Source of the DNA: Marivita sp.
GTDB lineage: Bacteria; Pseudomonadota; Alphaproteobacteria; Rhodobacterales; Rhodobacteraceae
Direction of reading: 5' to 3'
Assembly: GCF_017643905.1 (NCBI RefSeq)
Contig: NZ_JAEPMO010000017.1
Coordinates: forward strand, 1 to 40,143
Length of the DNA: 40,143 nucleotides
Position numbers and translations under genes: made by a program. A model generated the notes under the pieces. It was not told where the DNA came from and made no database searches. It saw only the letters and a program-made list of their open reading frames with translations. Below, piece by piece: positions 25,077-34,719 of this stretch (within the stretch, counting starts at the first letter, position 1; each line of letters opens with the position of its first letter).

Positions 25077-25694
25077 ATGCAAACGCATGATTTGACCAAG
25101 ACCGACCAACCGCTGCGCAAATCCGCGCAACGTCTGCGGTGGTTTGTCGATGCGTTCGATCAGCAAATCCAGAACACCGAAGCGCAGACGGGGAATGCGT
25201 TTTCCGTCGACCGGGGCGCTTTGGCACAAGTGTTTGCCGATTGGCTGAAAGCGTTCGAAGCCCAGAAACCGACGCGGGAAGACGATAAACCCGCCTATGT
25301 CGGATTTGCAGCGGGTCTCATGCTCCGCACGCTGATCAAGCACAAACCCGTCGCATTGCTGAAACGCCCTGACAACGCTGACCAGTCCAATCCGGCATAT
25401 TTCTGGCCTGAGGGATATCTCTATGTCGCATTCTGTCTGAACGTGCGTGGGTTGGTTCTCGAAACAGATTTCCATTCCGCACAACAGCCAAGTGATCGGC
25501 TGTCAGACAACAGGACCTGGTGGAGTTTCCGGGAGAACGTGCAAAAGGACCCCTCTCTGGCGATTGCCTTCCTCGACCTGTTTGCCGGAGATGAACCGGA
25601 ATGGACCATGCCCGAACTGTTCCGAACAGGCCGCGTCGCCTGTATCGCGGAACGGTTTTACGCCAAGGAAGTGACGTCACACGACGATGAGTGA
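25077..25694 (+). CDS. Hypothetical protein, second of a two-gene operon
   Basis: 205 residues, not recognised. Soluble, with an N-terminal helical part (LRKSAQRLRWFVDAFDQQI) and an aromatic C-terminal half (NPAYFWPEGYLYVAFCLNV, WWSFRENVQ). It ends in an acidic tail (SHDDE). It starts 11 bases after the upstream gene with a weak AGGA site, so the two are co-transcribed and may act as partners. No catalytic motif can be named. Confidence 0.68.
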   Translation: MQTHDLTKTDQPLRKSAQRLRWFVDAFDQQIQNTEAQTGNAFSVDRGALAQVFADWLKAFEAQKPTREDDKPAYVGFAAGLMLRTLIKHKPVALLKRPDNADQSNPAYFWPEGYLYVAFCLNVRGLVLETDFHSAQQPSDRLSDNRTWWSFRENVQKDPSLAIAFLDLFAGDEPEWTMPELFRTGRVACIAERFYAKEVTSHDDE

Positions 25695-25835
25695 CGGCAG
25701 CCGTTGGCCGTCGGCATCTGCCTCAGAACGACGCGTAGCACTGGCGTTCGCCTGTTCGCGTGGTCGGAGTTTCCGCTTCAGGTTTGCAGCCCTCGGCTGC
25801 CGAAGCCTCTTGGCGCTTGAACAGTATCAATGAAA

Positions 25836-25912
<77 letters not shown>

Positions 25913-25996
25913 CTGGCGCCTCTATACGCAGAAGGGTTTGGGGGCGCAAATGCAAATCTTGCTCTGCCCCCGGTTTCTTGCAGCGGTCGCCAATGG

Positions 25997-26040
25997 CGCA
26001 GGATGCGTCAACGCATCCTGCGTTTCGGTCGACCGAAACG
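25997..26040 (-). terminator. Double hairpin downstream of malate synthase
   Basis: Two adjacent perfect inverted repeats: an 11-bp stem with a TCAA loop (25997-26022) and a 20-base palindrome CGTTTCGGTCGACCGAAACG (26021-26040), overlapping by two bases. They begin 8 bases after the glcB stop. A T run is missing, so they may end transcription with help, or protect the 3' end of the mRNA. Confidence 0.6.
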
Positions 26041-26047
26041 CACCAGA

Positions 26048-28198
26048 TCAGCCTGCGGCCTTCAGCTCCAGACGACGTTGGTGCAGAACCGGCTCGGTAT
26101 AGCCCGAGGGCTGCACGCGGCCTTCGAAGACCAGATCGCAGGCGGCTTTGAAGGCGATGGTCTCAAACCCCGGCGCCATCGGTGTGTAGGCCAGATCACC
26201 CGCATTCTGCGTGTCCACAACAGCGGCCATACGTTGCAGGATCTCCATCACGTCGTCTTTGGACACCACGTCATGGTGCAGCCAGTTGGCGATGTGCTGC
26301 GCGCTGATGCGGCAGGTCGCGCGGTCCTCCATCAGGCCGATGTTGTTGATGTCGGGCACCTTGGAGCAGCCCACCCCCTGATCAACCCAGCGCACCACGT
26401 ACCCGAGGATACCCTGCGCGTTGTTCTCGACCTCGCGGGTGATCTGGTCCTTCGACCATTTCTGGAACGCGGCCAGTGGGATATCGAGGATCGTATCGAC
26501 ATGCGCGCGACGTCCTCCCTTGCGCAGCTTGTCCTGCACGGCGAACACATCGATCTTGTGATAATGCAGCGCGTGCAGCGTGGCCGCTGTCGGCGACGGC
26601 ACCCAAGCGCAGTTGGCACCGGATTTCGGGTGTTCGATCTTCTGCTCCAGCATGGCGGCCATCATGTCGGGCATGGCCCACATGCCTTTGCCGATTTGCG
26701 CTTTGCCCGAAAGGCCACATTCAAGGCCGATATCCACGTTGCGGTTCTCGTAGCCGCCGATCCACGCCTTGCGCTTGATGAAATCCTTGCGACTGAAGGG
26801 GCCCGCTTCCATCGAGGTGTGAATCTCGTCACCCGTGCGGTCGAGGAAGCCGGTGTTGATGAAGGCAACCCGGTGCTTCGCGGCGCGGATGCATTGCTTG
26901 AGGTTGACGCTGGTGCGGCGCTCCTCGTCCATGATGCCCAGCTTGACGGTGTATTGCGGCAGGCCCAGTGCCTTCTCGACAAACGTAAAGGTCTCATCGG
27001 CAAAGGCCACCTCGTCCGGCCCATGCATCTTGGGCTTCACCACGTAGACCGAGCCATGATGCGAATTGCGCAGGCCCGCGGTCTTGCCCAGATCGTGCTT
27101 GGCGATGAGCGTGGTGATCATCGCGTCCATCAGACCTTCATAAATCTCGGTCCCATACTTGAGCAGGATCGCCGGATTGGTCATCAGGTGGCCCACATTG
27201 CGCACCAGCATCAGAGCACGGCCCTTGATCGTAACCTCACCCTTGCCGTCCGGCGCGGTGTAGGTCAGGTCGGAGTTCAGCGCGCGGGTAACGGTCTTGC
27301 CGCCCTTTTCGAACGTGTCGGCCAGATCGCCCTTCATCAGGCCCAGCCAGTTGGCATAGGCCAGTGTCTTGTCCTCGGCATCGACGCAGGCGACCGAGTC
27401 TTCGCAATCCATGATTGCGCTGATCGCGCTTTCAAGGCGCACATCCGCCAGCCCCGCCTGATCGCGGCTGCCGATGAAATGAGTGCGGTCAAAGATTAGT
27501 TCGACATGCAGCCCGTTGTTCCGCAGCAGCACAGCATCGGGTGCTTTGGGGTGGCCCTTGTACCCGATGAACTTTTCCGGCTGCGCCAGCGGCATATCGT
27601 CAATCAGCAGCGCGCCGTTGTGAACATAGTAGCGGCGCACGTCGGCATGGCTGCCACCCTCGATCGGAAATGCTTCATCAAGGAAGACACGCGCACGTGC
27701 CACAACACGGGCACCTCGGCCTTTGTCGTAGCCGCCTTTGGGTGCGGGTGTGCCCATCGCGTCGGTGCCGTAGAAGCCATCGTAAAGGCTGCCCCAGCGC
27801 GCATTGGCGGCATTCAGCGCATAGCGGGCGTTGGTGATCGGCACGACAAGCTGCGGACCGGGAACACTGGCGATCTCGGGGTCGGTATTGGTGGTCTCGA
27901 TTTCGAAATCATCGCCTTCGTCCAGCAGGTAGCCGATCTCGGACAGAAACGCCTTGTAGGCCTCGTGGTCATGCGGCTGGTTGCGGTGGCGGATGTGCCA
28001 TTCGTCGATCTGGGTCTGCAGGTCTTCGCGCGTCTTCAGCAGCGCCGCGTTCTTCGGGCCAAACTCATGCGCCAGCGTCGACAGCGCGGCCCAGAACGCA
28101 TCGGCTTCGACACCGGTGCCGGGCAAGGCCTGCCCTTCGATGAAATCAAAAAGCGTCTGGTCGATCTGCAATCCGTGGCGGTCGATGCGCGTGCTCAT
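26048..28198 (-). CDS. glcB: Malate synthase G
   Basis: 716 residues, close to the 723 of the E. coli enzyme. It condenses glyoxylate with acetyl-CoA to malate, in the glyoxylate route or during growth on glycolate. The family landmarks are visible: N-terminal [17 protein letters not shown], the central inserted domain, the active-site strand [42 protein letters not shown], and the C-terminal helical plug ending LELKAAG. It is expressed alone, with an inverted repeat 67 bases upstream and a double hairpin after the stop. Confidence 0.96.
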   Translation of the reverse strand: MSTRIDRHGLQIDQTLFDFIEGQALPGTGVEADAFWAALSTLAHEFGPKNAALLKTREDLQTQIDEWHIRHRNQPHDHEAYKAFLSEIGYLLDEGDDFEIETTNTDPEIASVPGPQLVVPITNARYALNAANARWGSLYDGFYGTDAMGTPAPKGGYDKGRGARVVARARVFLDEAFPIEGGSHADVRRYYVHNGALLIDDMPLAQPEKFIGYKGHPKAPDAVLLRNNGLHVELIFDRTHFIGSRDQAGLADVRLESAISAIMDCEDSVACVDAEDKTLAYANWLGLMKGDLADTFEKGGKTVTRALNSDLTYTAPDGKGEVTIKGRALMLVRNVGHLMTNPAILLKYGTEIYEGLMDAMITTLIAKHDLGKTAGLRNSHHGSVYVVKPKMHGPDEVAFADETFTFVEKALGLPQYTVKLGIMDEERRTSVNLKQCIRAAKHRVAFINTGFLDRTGDEIHTSMEAGPFSRKDFIKRKAWIGGYENRNVDIGLECGLSGKAQIGKGMWAMPDMMAAMLEQKIEHPKSGANCAWVPSPTAATLHALHYHKIDVFAVQDKLRKGGRRAHVDTILDIPLAAFQKWSKDQITREVENNAQGILGYVVRWVDQGVGCSKVPDINNIGLMEDRATCRISAQHIANWLHHDVVSKDDVMEILQRMAAVVDTQNAGDLAYTPMAPGFETIAFKAACDLVFEGRVQPSGYTEPVLHQRRLELKAAG

Positions 28199-28264
28199 GG
28201 CGGTTATCCCCTCGCTGTATACGGCGGTATTCCATTAGAAAGAAAGTTTCCGATCCGCAACAGG

Positions 28265-28287
28265 TTTGGTCAGGTTATCTGACCAAA
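28265..28287. promoter_or_regulatory. Putative operator upstream of glcB
   Basis: Perfect 9-bp arms TTTGGTCAG and CTGACCAAA around GTTAT, 67 bases before the malate synthase start. No T run follows on either strand, so a protein-binding site is more likely than a terminator. TGGTC/GACCA arms resemble those of GntR regulators of the PdhR, FadR and GlcC group. Confidence 0.5.
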
Positions 28288-28346
28288 AATAGTGCATTTT
28301 GGAAATCTTGATAATCGAATGTGACTCTTCCGTGTTTGACGAAAGC

Positions 28347-28496
28347 TCACGCCTTCCCCTTGGCCTTACGGCAGCGATCCGAGCAGTATTTCACCTCGTC
28401 CCAAACCTTTTCCCACTTCTTGCGCCATGTGAACGGCAACCCGCAGCTGGCACAGGTCTTGGTGGGCAGGTCGGATTTCTTGCGCTGTTTGGGCAC
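28347..28496 (-). CDS. DUF2256 small zinc-ribbon-like protein
   Basis: 49-residue protein starting with GTG at 28496, whose G overlaps the last base of the photolyase stop codon (TAGTG). It carries the DUF2256 pattern: [18 protein letters not shown] followed by YCSDRCR. The four cysteines, as CxxC and CxxxC, would bind a zinc ion. Basic ends (PKQRKK, KAKGKA) suggest nucleic-acid contact. DUF2256 genes are often found beside cryptochromes and photolyases, and here translation is directly coupled to one. Its function is unknown. It is easily missed because of its size and GTG start. Confidence 0.85.
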   Translation of the reverse strand: MPKQRKKSDLPTKTCASCGLPFTWRKKWEKVWDEVKYCSDRCRKAKGKA

Positions 28497-30013
28497 TACA
28501 GGTCCAGTGTCAGTTGTGCGCTATCGGATTTGGTCCGGCGCGGTTTGCGTGGTGCGCGGTCATTGACGAAATGCCCGGCGCTGTCCTTGCGGCTGGCATG
28601 TTTGTGGATCACGCGCTGCGTCTCGGATCGGTCCACGCTGCGGCGCATGGAGAAAATGCGGTCCCGTGCGGTGCGGGCAGCCTCGCCCACATCGATGATC
28701 GGCTCCGGATAGGCCTTGCCCAGCACCCGCCCTGCCCCGTCCCATGTCCATGGCGTTTGCAGATGCTTGTCAGGCACATCTGTCAGCTCGGGCAGCCAGT
28801 GTCTTGTGAAAGCCCCGGTTGGATCCTGGTCGGAGCCCTGCTTGATCGGATTGTAGATACGCGGCGTGTTGATGCCCGTGGTACCCGATTGCATCTGCAT
28901 CTGGGACCAATGGATGCCCGGCTCATAATCCGTAAACATCCGGGCCAAGTGTTTGCCGGTGCTGCGCCAATCGAGCCAAAGATGGTAACTCGCCACGCTG
29001 ACCACCATCGCCCGCATCCGGAAATTGAGCCAACCGGTGGCCCTCAGGGACCGCATACAGGCGTCAAGGAAAGGTAGACCGGTTTCGCCTTTTTCCCATG
29101 CGCTGAGGCGGCTCTGATCCGGTTCCAGCGGGCGCATGCCTTCATAGGCGCGATGCAGGCAGCGATGTTCAAGGGCTGGTTCATCCTCCAGCTTTTGCAT
29201 GAAGTGATCGCGCCACGCGAGGCGGGATTGAAATGACTTGAGGCTGCCCGCCCAGCCATCGCGCGGCCCGCCCTTGACCTCGCGCTGGCGGGCGGCAGTG
29301 GCCTGAACCACTTCGCGGATCGTGATGGTGCCCAGCGCCAGATGCGGGCTGAGGCGAGAACAGGCGGCAGCGCCCTCCAGCGGTGAGGACATCGCGCTGC
29401 GATAGGTTTGCCCCCGGTCTGTCAGGAAGCCGCCAAGCAGAGAAAGCGCGTGGTCTCGTCCTCCCGGTTGCCTGCGTGAACAGACATCCGGCTCGCAGAG
29501 CGTCGGGACCGGGTCCGACGGCAGGTCGCAAGGCGGCAACGCCTTTGGTGCCATGATCTGAGCCCGCGCGATAAAGGCGTTGCGCTGTCCCGCCCAACCG
29601 TCGCGCCCCTGCAGGCGGCGCACAACGCCCGATTGCGGCAGTTCGGTCCATCGAACGCCCTGGGCTCTTGCCCATGCAGCCACGCGCTTGTCACGTTCAA
29701 AGGTCCAAGCGTTGCCCGTTTCTTCATGACTCACCAGATGGTCGAATTTTACCGTTTGGTACAAATCTTCCAGCACCGTAACTGCATCGCCCAAACGCAG
29801 GACCAAATTGCTGCCAAGTCCACGTAATGCAGTTTGCAAATCAGCCAGACTCTCGCGCAAAAACGCAAACTGTCGACCCGACGTATCGGTCAAAGCCCAA
29901 TAATCCGGCTCGACGATATAGAGCGGTACGACTTTTTCATCCCGCGCGGCCAAGGCCAGAGCGGGGTTGTCATGGATGCGCAGGTCGCGTTTGAACCAGA
30001 GGATCGTCGTCAT
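28496..30013 (-). CDS. Cryptochrome/deoxyribodipyrimidine photolyase family protein
   Basis: 505-residue FAD flavoprotein. It has an N-terminal antenna-type Rossmann domain ([18 protein letters not shown], residues 2-19) and a C-terminal helical FAD domain ([49 protein letters not shown]). Photolyases repair UV pyrimidine dimers using blue light, while cryptochromes sense light; sequence alone does not decide here. The C-terminal tail beyond the FAD domain (about 60 residues, basic) is longer than in E. coli PhrB. Start 30013 begins at the conserved core. The product downstream is DUF2256, and pepN is divergent on the other side, sharing a 116-base promoter region. Confidence 0.92.
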   Translation of the reverse strand: MTTILWFKRDLRIHDNPALALAARDEKVVPLYIVEPDYWALTDTSGRQFAFLRESLADLQTALRGLGSNLVLRLGDAVTVLEDLYQTVKFDHLVSHEETGNAWTFERDKRVAAWARAQGVRWTELPQSGVVRRLQGRDGWAGQRNAFIARAQIMAPKALPPCDLPSDPVPTLCEPDVCSRRQPGGRDHALSLLGGFLTDRGQTYRSAMSSPLEGAAACSRLSPHLALGTITIREVVQATAARQREVKGGPRDGWAGSLKSFQSRLAWRDHFMQKLEDEPALEHRCLHRAYEGMRPLEPDQSRLSAWEKGETGLPFLDACMRSLRATGWLNFRMRAMVVSVASYHLWLDWRSTGKHLARMFTDYEPGIHWSQMQMQSGTTGINTPRIYNPIKQGSDQDPTGAFTRHWLPELTDVPDKHLQTPWTWDGAGRVLGKAYPEPIIDVGEAARTARDRIFSMRRSVDRSETQRVIHKHASRKDSAGHFVNDRAPRKPRRTKSDSAQLTLDL

Positions 30014-30129
30014 GCCTGCACATCTAGGCAGCGCGCGCCGCGCGACCAGTGATGGAACCCGTTTCCCTTCTTCCAAATCGCGGCGTAGGTACTACCTCAA
30101 CACGCAATGATCCCAATTCGGAGCTTCTG

Positions 30130-32679
30130 ATGAAAGACGCCGCGCCCAAGACGATCTACCTCAAGGATTACACTCCCTTTGGCTATGTGGTGGAGAGTGT
30201 TCACCTGACCTTTCGTTTGGCGCCGACTTCCACGCGGGTGATCAGCCGGATTGCGTTTGCGCCAAATCCGGATGCGACGGACCGGGCGTTTTTCCTGCAT
30301 GGCGAAGAGCTTTCCCTGATCTGGGCCAAGATCGACGGGAAGGACGTGACGCCTGACCTGACCGACGACGGGCTGCGCTGCGCCGTGCCGGACAGGCCGT
30401 TCATTTGGGAGGCCGAGGTCGAGATCAGCCCGCAGACCAACACCGCGCTTGAGGGGCTTTACATGTCGAACGGCATGTATTGCACCCAATGCGAGGCGGA
30501 AGGGTTCCGCAAGATCACCTACTATCCGGACCGCCCGGACGTGATGAGCACCTTCACCGTACGAATCGAGGGTGAAGAAAAGGTGAAGCTGTCCAATGGA
30601 AACCCGGTTGGCAGTGGTGATGGCTGGGCGGAATGGCATGATCCATGGCCGAAGCCCGCCTATCTTTTTGCGCTGGTGGCCGGCGATCTGGTGAACCATC
30701 CCGACCGGTTCACAACCATGTCCGGCAAGGAGGTGGAGCTGAACATCTGGGTCCGCCCCGGCGACGAGGACAAATGCGCCTTCGGGATGGAAGCGCTCAA
30801 GAAATCAATGACTTGGGATGAAGAGGTTTACGGTCGCGAGTATGATCTCGACATCTTCAACATCGTGGCCGTCGACGATTTCAACATGGGCGCGATGGAG
30901 AACAAGGGATTGAACGTCTTCAACTCCTCCTGCGTTCTGGCCTCGCCCGAAACCTCGACCGACATGAATTTCGAGAGAATTGAAGCGATTATCGCGCATG
31001 AGTATTTCCACAACTGGACGGGCAACCGGATCACCTGCCGCGACTGGTTCCAGCTTTGCCTGAAGGAAGGGCTGACCGTCTTCCGCGATGCGCAGTTTAC
31101 AGCGGATATGCGGTCGGAACCGGTGAAGCGGATCAGCGACGTGATCGACCTGCGCGCGCGGCAGTTCCCCGAGGATCAGGGCCCGCTGAGCCATCCGGTG
31201 CGGCCGGAGAGTTTTCAGGAAATTAACAATTTCTACACCGCCACGGTCTATGAAAAGGGCGCCGAGGTGATCGGCATGCTCAAAACGCTGGTCGGTGACG
31301 ATGCTTATAAAGCTGCTCTTGATCTCTATTTTGACCGCCATGATGGTCAGGCCTGCACCATCGAGGACTGGCTGCGCGTGTTCGAGGATGCCACGGGCCG
31401 CGACCTTGCGCAGTTCCAGCTTTGGTATTCGCAATCCGGCACCCCGCGTGTGGCCGTGTCGGAGGATTGGGCGGACGGGGTCTATACCCTGACCTTCAAT
31501 CAGCACACACCGCCGACGCCCGGTCAGGATGTGAAAGACCCGAAAGTCATTCCGATTGCCGTGGGCCTGCTCAACCCCAATGGCGACGAGGTTGTGCCAA
31601 CACAGGTTCTGGAGATGACGCAAGCCGAACAGAGCTTCCGCTTTGATGGCCTCGCCAGCAAACCGGTGCCGTCGATCCTGCGGGGGTTCTCTGCGCCCAT
31701 CGTGCTCGAGCGGGAAGTCAGCCGCGAGGAACGCGCGTTTCTGCTGGCGCATGACACAGACGCGTTCAACCGCTGGGAAGCGAACCGCAATCTGGCCCGG
31801 GACTGCCTTGTGGCGATGATCCGCGATGGCGCGGACCCGGACACCGCATGGCTCGACGGGTTGGAGCGGGTGGTGCGGGACGACACGCTTGATCCCGCCT
31901 TCCGGGCGCTGATGCTATCTCTGCCCACCCAGTCGGAAATGGCGCAGGTGCTGTTCGAAATGGGCACGACGCCCGATCCCGACGCAATCTGGCAGGCCGC
32001 CGAGGACTTGCGCGGGCACATGGCCGAAGCATGGCGCGGCTTTCTGCCCGAGTTGCGGGCATCGGTCGCGGTGGATGCGCCCTACCGGCCCGATGCGGAC
32101 CAATCGGGCAAGCGGTCGCTGGGATCCGCCCTGCTGGCCTTGCAGACGCGTCTTGATGGTGGGGCGGCCGCACAGGCGCAATACGATGCGGCAGACAATA
32201 TGACGTTGCAGCTTTCTGCGCTGTCACAGCTGGTTTACGCCGGACGGGGCGCTGCGGCGACCAAGGCGTTCGAACAGCAGTGGAAACACGACCGTTTGGT
32301 GATGGACAAATGGTTCGGGTTGCAGGTGGGCATGGCGAAACCGGACATGGCGGTCGACGTGGCAGAAGGATTGGTGGAACACCCAGCCTTTGACATGGGC
32401 AATCCCAACCGGTTCCGCGCGGTCATGGGAGGGTTTGCCATGAACCATGCTGGGTTCCACCGAAAGGATGGTGCGGGATACGCGTTCCTTGCCGATTGGT
32501 TGATCAAGCTCGATGACAAGAACCCGCAAACCACGGCGCGGATGTGTTCGGTATTCCAGACCTGGAAGCGTTATGATGACGGTCGGCAAGCGCTCATCCG
32601 CACCCAGTTGGAGAGGATCAAGGCCAAACCGAAGCTGAGCCGCGACACGGACGAGATGGTCAGCCGCATCCTGGGTTGA
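30130..32679 (+). CDS. pepN: Aminopeptidase N
   Basis: 849-residue M1 zinc metallopeptidase that removes N-terminal residues from peptides in the cytoplasm. The exopeptidase motif GAMEN is at 254-258 and the zinc site HEYFH at 290-294, with the third ligand Glu in KEGLTVF. The four-domain length matches proteobacterial PepN (about 870). The ATG at 30130 is chosen because GGAG precedes it and the protein then starts right before the conserved YLKDYTPFGY segment; an upstream in-frame start at 30049 is less likely. Confidence 0.96.
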   Translation: MKDAAPKTIYLKDYTPFGYVVESVHLTFRLAPTSTRVISRIAFAPNPDATDRAFFLHGEELSLIWAKIDGKDVTPDLTDDGLRCAVPDRPFIWEAEVEISPQTNTALEGLYMSNGMYCTQCEAEGFRKITYYPDRPDVMSTFTVRIEGEEKVKLSNGNPVGSGDGWAEWHDPWPKPAYLFALVAGDLVNHPDRFTTMSGKEVELNIWVRPGDEDKCAFGMEALKKSMTWDEEVYGREYDLDIFNIVAVDDFNMGAMENKGLNVFNSSCVLASPETSTDMNFERIEAIIAHEYFHNWTGNRITCRDWFQLCLKEGLTVFRDAQFTADMRSEPVKRISDVIDLRARQFPEDQGPLSHPVRPESFQEINNFYTATVYEKGAEVIGMLKTLVGDDAYKAALDLYFDRHDGQACTIEDWLRVFEDATGRDLAQFQLWYSQSGTPRVAVSEDWADGVYTLTFNQHTPPTPGQDVKDPKVIPIAVGLLNPNGDEVVPTQVLEMTQAEQSFRFDGLASKPVPSILRGFSAPIVLEREVSREERAFLLAHDTDAFNRWEANRNLARDCLVAMIRDGADPDTAWLDGLERVVRDDTLDPAFRALMLSLPTQSEMAQVLFEMGTTPDPDAIWQAAEDLRGHMAEAWRGFLPELRASVAVDAPYRPDADQSGKRSLGSALLALQTRLDGGAAAQAQYDAADNMTLQLSALSQLVYAGRGAAATKAFEQQWKHDRLVMDKWFGLQVGMAKPDMAVDVAEGLVEHPAFDMGNPNRFRAVMGGFAMNHAGFHRKDGAGYAFLADWLIKLDDKNPQTTARMCSVFQTWKRYDDGRQALIRTQLERIKAKPKLSRDTDEMVSRILG

Positions 32680-32900
32680 TGCGCCCTGGCAAAGCTGCGG
32701 CGGCCCTGATGGCCATTCGCCAGTGCCTTGGTTGAAAAAATCTTCTTTGCCGTGGAACCGGCAGGGCATTGCCGACGTTTGCCGATAAGTGGCATGACAC
32801 CGCGCAGAACCGTCCGCACTGGAATTATGACTTGCCTCCCGGTGCGGAATGTCCTGCGGTTGTCATGCCATTGTCACGCTGCTCTGTCAGGAGAGCTCGC

Positions 32901-33848
32901 ATGAAAGACCGCATCGACCCGCTGATCGAGGACCGCGCGCCTTGGTTGTTCCGCCCGACACTGGCCGCCTCGTTGGCGCGTCCCGCGTTGAACCGGCTTT
33001 TGGGATATGATCGGACGGTCGCTCTGGCCGAAGAAGTCCAGCACCTCAGCTCTCTCGATATCATGACCGTGATGGCCGACATGCTCGCCCGCGATGTGAC
33101 GGTGTCCGGCCTTGGCCAAATTCCCCGGCACGGCGCGGCGATGATCGTGGCCAACCACCCAACCGGCATCGCCGACGGCATCATTCTGCATTCCGTGCTG
33201 CGCGAGGAACGCACAGACGCGTATTATTTCGCGAATCACGACATCCTCAAGGTGCTGCCGCAGATGGGGGAGATGATCGCCCCCGTTGAATGGCGCAAGG
33301 AGCGGCGCAGCCACGCCAAGACGCGCGGCACGATGCTGTTCGCCCGCAAGGCGGTGGAAGACGGGCGGCTGGGCGTGATCTTTCCGTCGGGCAGGCTGGC
33401 AAAACGGCGCGGTGCGCGTCTGCATGAGCGACCTTGGATGGCGTCCGCTGCGATGCTTGCGCGCAAATTCGACCTGCCAGTGATCCCGATCCACCTGCAG
33501 GCGCGCAATTCGGCGCTGTTCTACCTGTTCGATGCAATCCACCCGACGCTGCGGGACATCACGCTGTTTCACGAGACGCTGAACAAGAACCGCCAGCCTT
33601 TTGAAATCCGCATCGGCGAGCCGATCTCTCCAAAGGCGCTGCCGGAAAATTCGGAAGAGGGAATTGCACTCCTGCGCCGGGCAACTCTGGCTTTGGGGGA
33701 ACCCCGAAAACAAGGTGTTTCGCTGCTGGACGCCACGCGTTTTCCGGCCCGTCGGGCCGAGAAACCGCGGGTCGAGACCACGCCTTCCCAGGGGGCACGC
33801 ACTGGGCGCGCCACAGGCCGCAAAGACCGTGAAAGCCCTGCGCAATAA
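32901..33848 (+). CDS. PlsC-like acyltransferase
   Basis: 315-residue protein related to 1-acylglycerol-3-phosphate acyltransferases, or to the lysophospholipid/ornithine-lipid acyltransferase branch. The acceptor motif reads NHPTGIADG, a longer-spaced form of the HX4D box, and a second block reads VIFPSGRLAKR, which corresponds to the FPEG motif. It would transfer an acyl chain to a membrane lipid precursor. CAGGAGAG lies before the ATG at 32901. The last 280 bases overlap a convergent gene. The C-terminal 40 residues (EKPRVETTPSQGARTGR) are low complexity and basic and probably not part of the fold. Confidence 0.83.
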   Translation: MKDRIDPLIEDRAPWLFRPTLAASLARPALNRLLGYDRTVALAEEVQHLSSLDIMTVMADMLARDVTVSGLGQIPRHGAAMIVANHPTGIADGIILHSVLREERTDAYYFANHDILKVLPQMGEMIAPVEWRKERRSHAKTRGTMLFARKAVEDGRLGVIFPSGRLAKRRGARLHERPWMASAAMLARKFDLPVIPIHLQARNSALFYLFDAIHPTLRDITLFHETLNKNRQPFEIRIGEPISPKALPENSEEGIALLRRATLALGEPRKQGVSLLDATRFPARRAEKPRVETTPSQGARTGRATGRKDRESPAQ

Positions 33849-34477
33849 GGCTGCGCGCGGGTCCACGACATCATGTCGGTGCGTTTCGTGCGGCTGTGAA
33901 ACGGGCCCCAATCCGCCGCAACGCCACGCATGCCATGGGACACGACCCCATCGCGCGGCACAGTCACCGCCATGATCCGAAGTGCACATTGCAGGTTCGC
34001 GGCACCGCTCTTCAAATCTTCGCGCGAGGTGGCCTTGCAGCCGTAGCCACGCGCTGTGGCAGGCAGGATCTGCAAAAGGCCGTACCACTTGCCACCCCCA
34101 CCGACAGCGTTCGCACGGAAGGTGCTTTCGTGCTTGGCCAGCGTCGACAGCAGGCCGATCCAGAACGCCTCCCGCGCCGCGGTATCGTTGGTCACATAGG
34201 CCGGACACCAGTCGCCGATGTCCTTGGGCACGACGCGCGGAAGAACGCTGGCATGGCTGCGCAATGCCGTAAGCGCGGCACGAGACCAACGATCCGCCTC
34301 GCGCCGGTGACTCCAGCGCATTTCGGGAAGAGGGGTGTAATTGCGCGCAACCGGTCTGAGCGACACGGTCAGCGCGTTGGTTGATTGCGTATCAACCATT
34401 GTGGCGGGTGAGGCGGCAACAGCCCCGGCTAAACCAAGCACAAACACCGCCACGCATATGATCCCCCAGCGTGACAT
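33569..34477 (-). CDS. Lytic transglycosylase-like (SLT domain) secreted protein
   Basis: 302 residues. A signal peptide (MSRWGIICVAVFVLGLAGAVAAS, first 23 residues) is followed by a lysozyme-like domain at about 85-190: LAKHESTFRANAVGGGGK with the catalytic-type Glu, then WYGLLQILPATARGYGC and a late LQCALRIMA helix. It would cut peptidoglycan in the periplasm. The last 93 codons lie antisense to the PlsC-like gene and look like translated noise (Arg- and Ser-rich), so the natural domain probably ends near residue 210 and the extension is a readthrough of a lost stop. Not yet certain to be expressed in this long form. Confidence 0.75.
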   Translation of the reverse strand: MSRWGIICVAVFVLGLAGAVAASPATMVDTQSTNALTVSLRPVARNYTPLPEMRWSHRREADRWSRAALTALRSHASVLPRVVPKDIGDWCPAYVTNDTAAREAFWIGLLSTLAKHESTFRANAVGGGGKWYGLLQILPATARGYGCKATSREDLKSGAANLQCALRIMAVTVPRDGVVSHGMRGVAADWGPFHSRTKRTDMMSWTRAQPYCAGLSRSLRPVARPVRAPWEGVVSTRGFSARRAGKRVASSSETPCFRGSPKARVARRRSAIPSSEFSGSAFGEIGSPMRISKGWRFLFSVS

Positions 34478-34719
34478 CAGAATTTGCTTTCCGATTTTTT
34501 CCCAAAAATCAAGGAAAAGCGCAAAACGCCGCCCTCATGAGCGGATTTCGGCCTCGAAGGCAGGTCACTTGCGAATTGTCGCCGATGCTCGAAAGAGCGC
34601 CCTCGGAATACCCATACGAAATCGCTTTGCCGCCCGATTTGCGACACGTTTTTCGGGCATTTCAAAGATCGAATGTTGCTCGTCCGGCCCATAATCCGGA
34701 TCTTCCAAAGGCCATTGCC

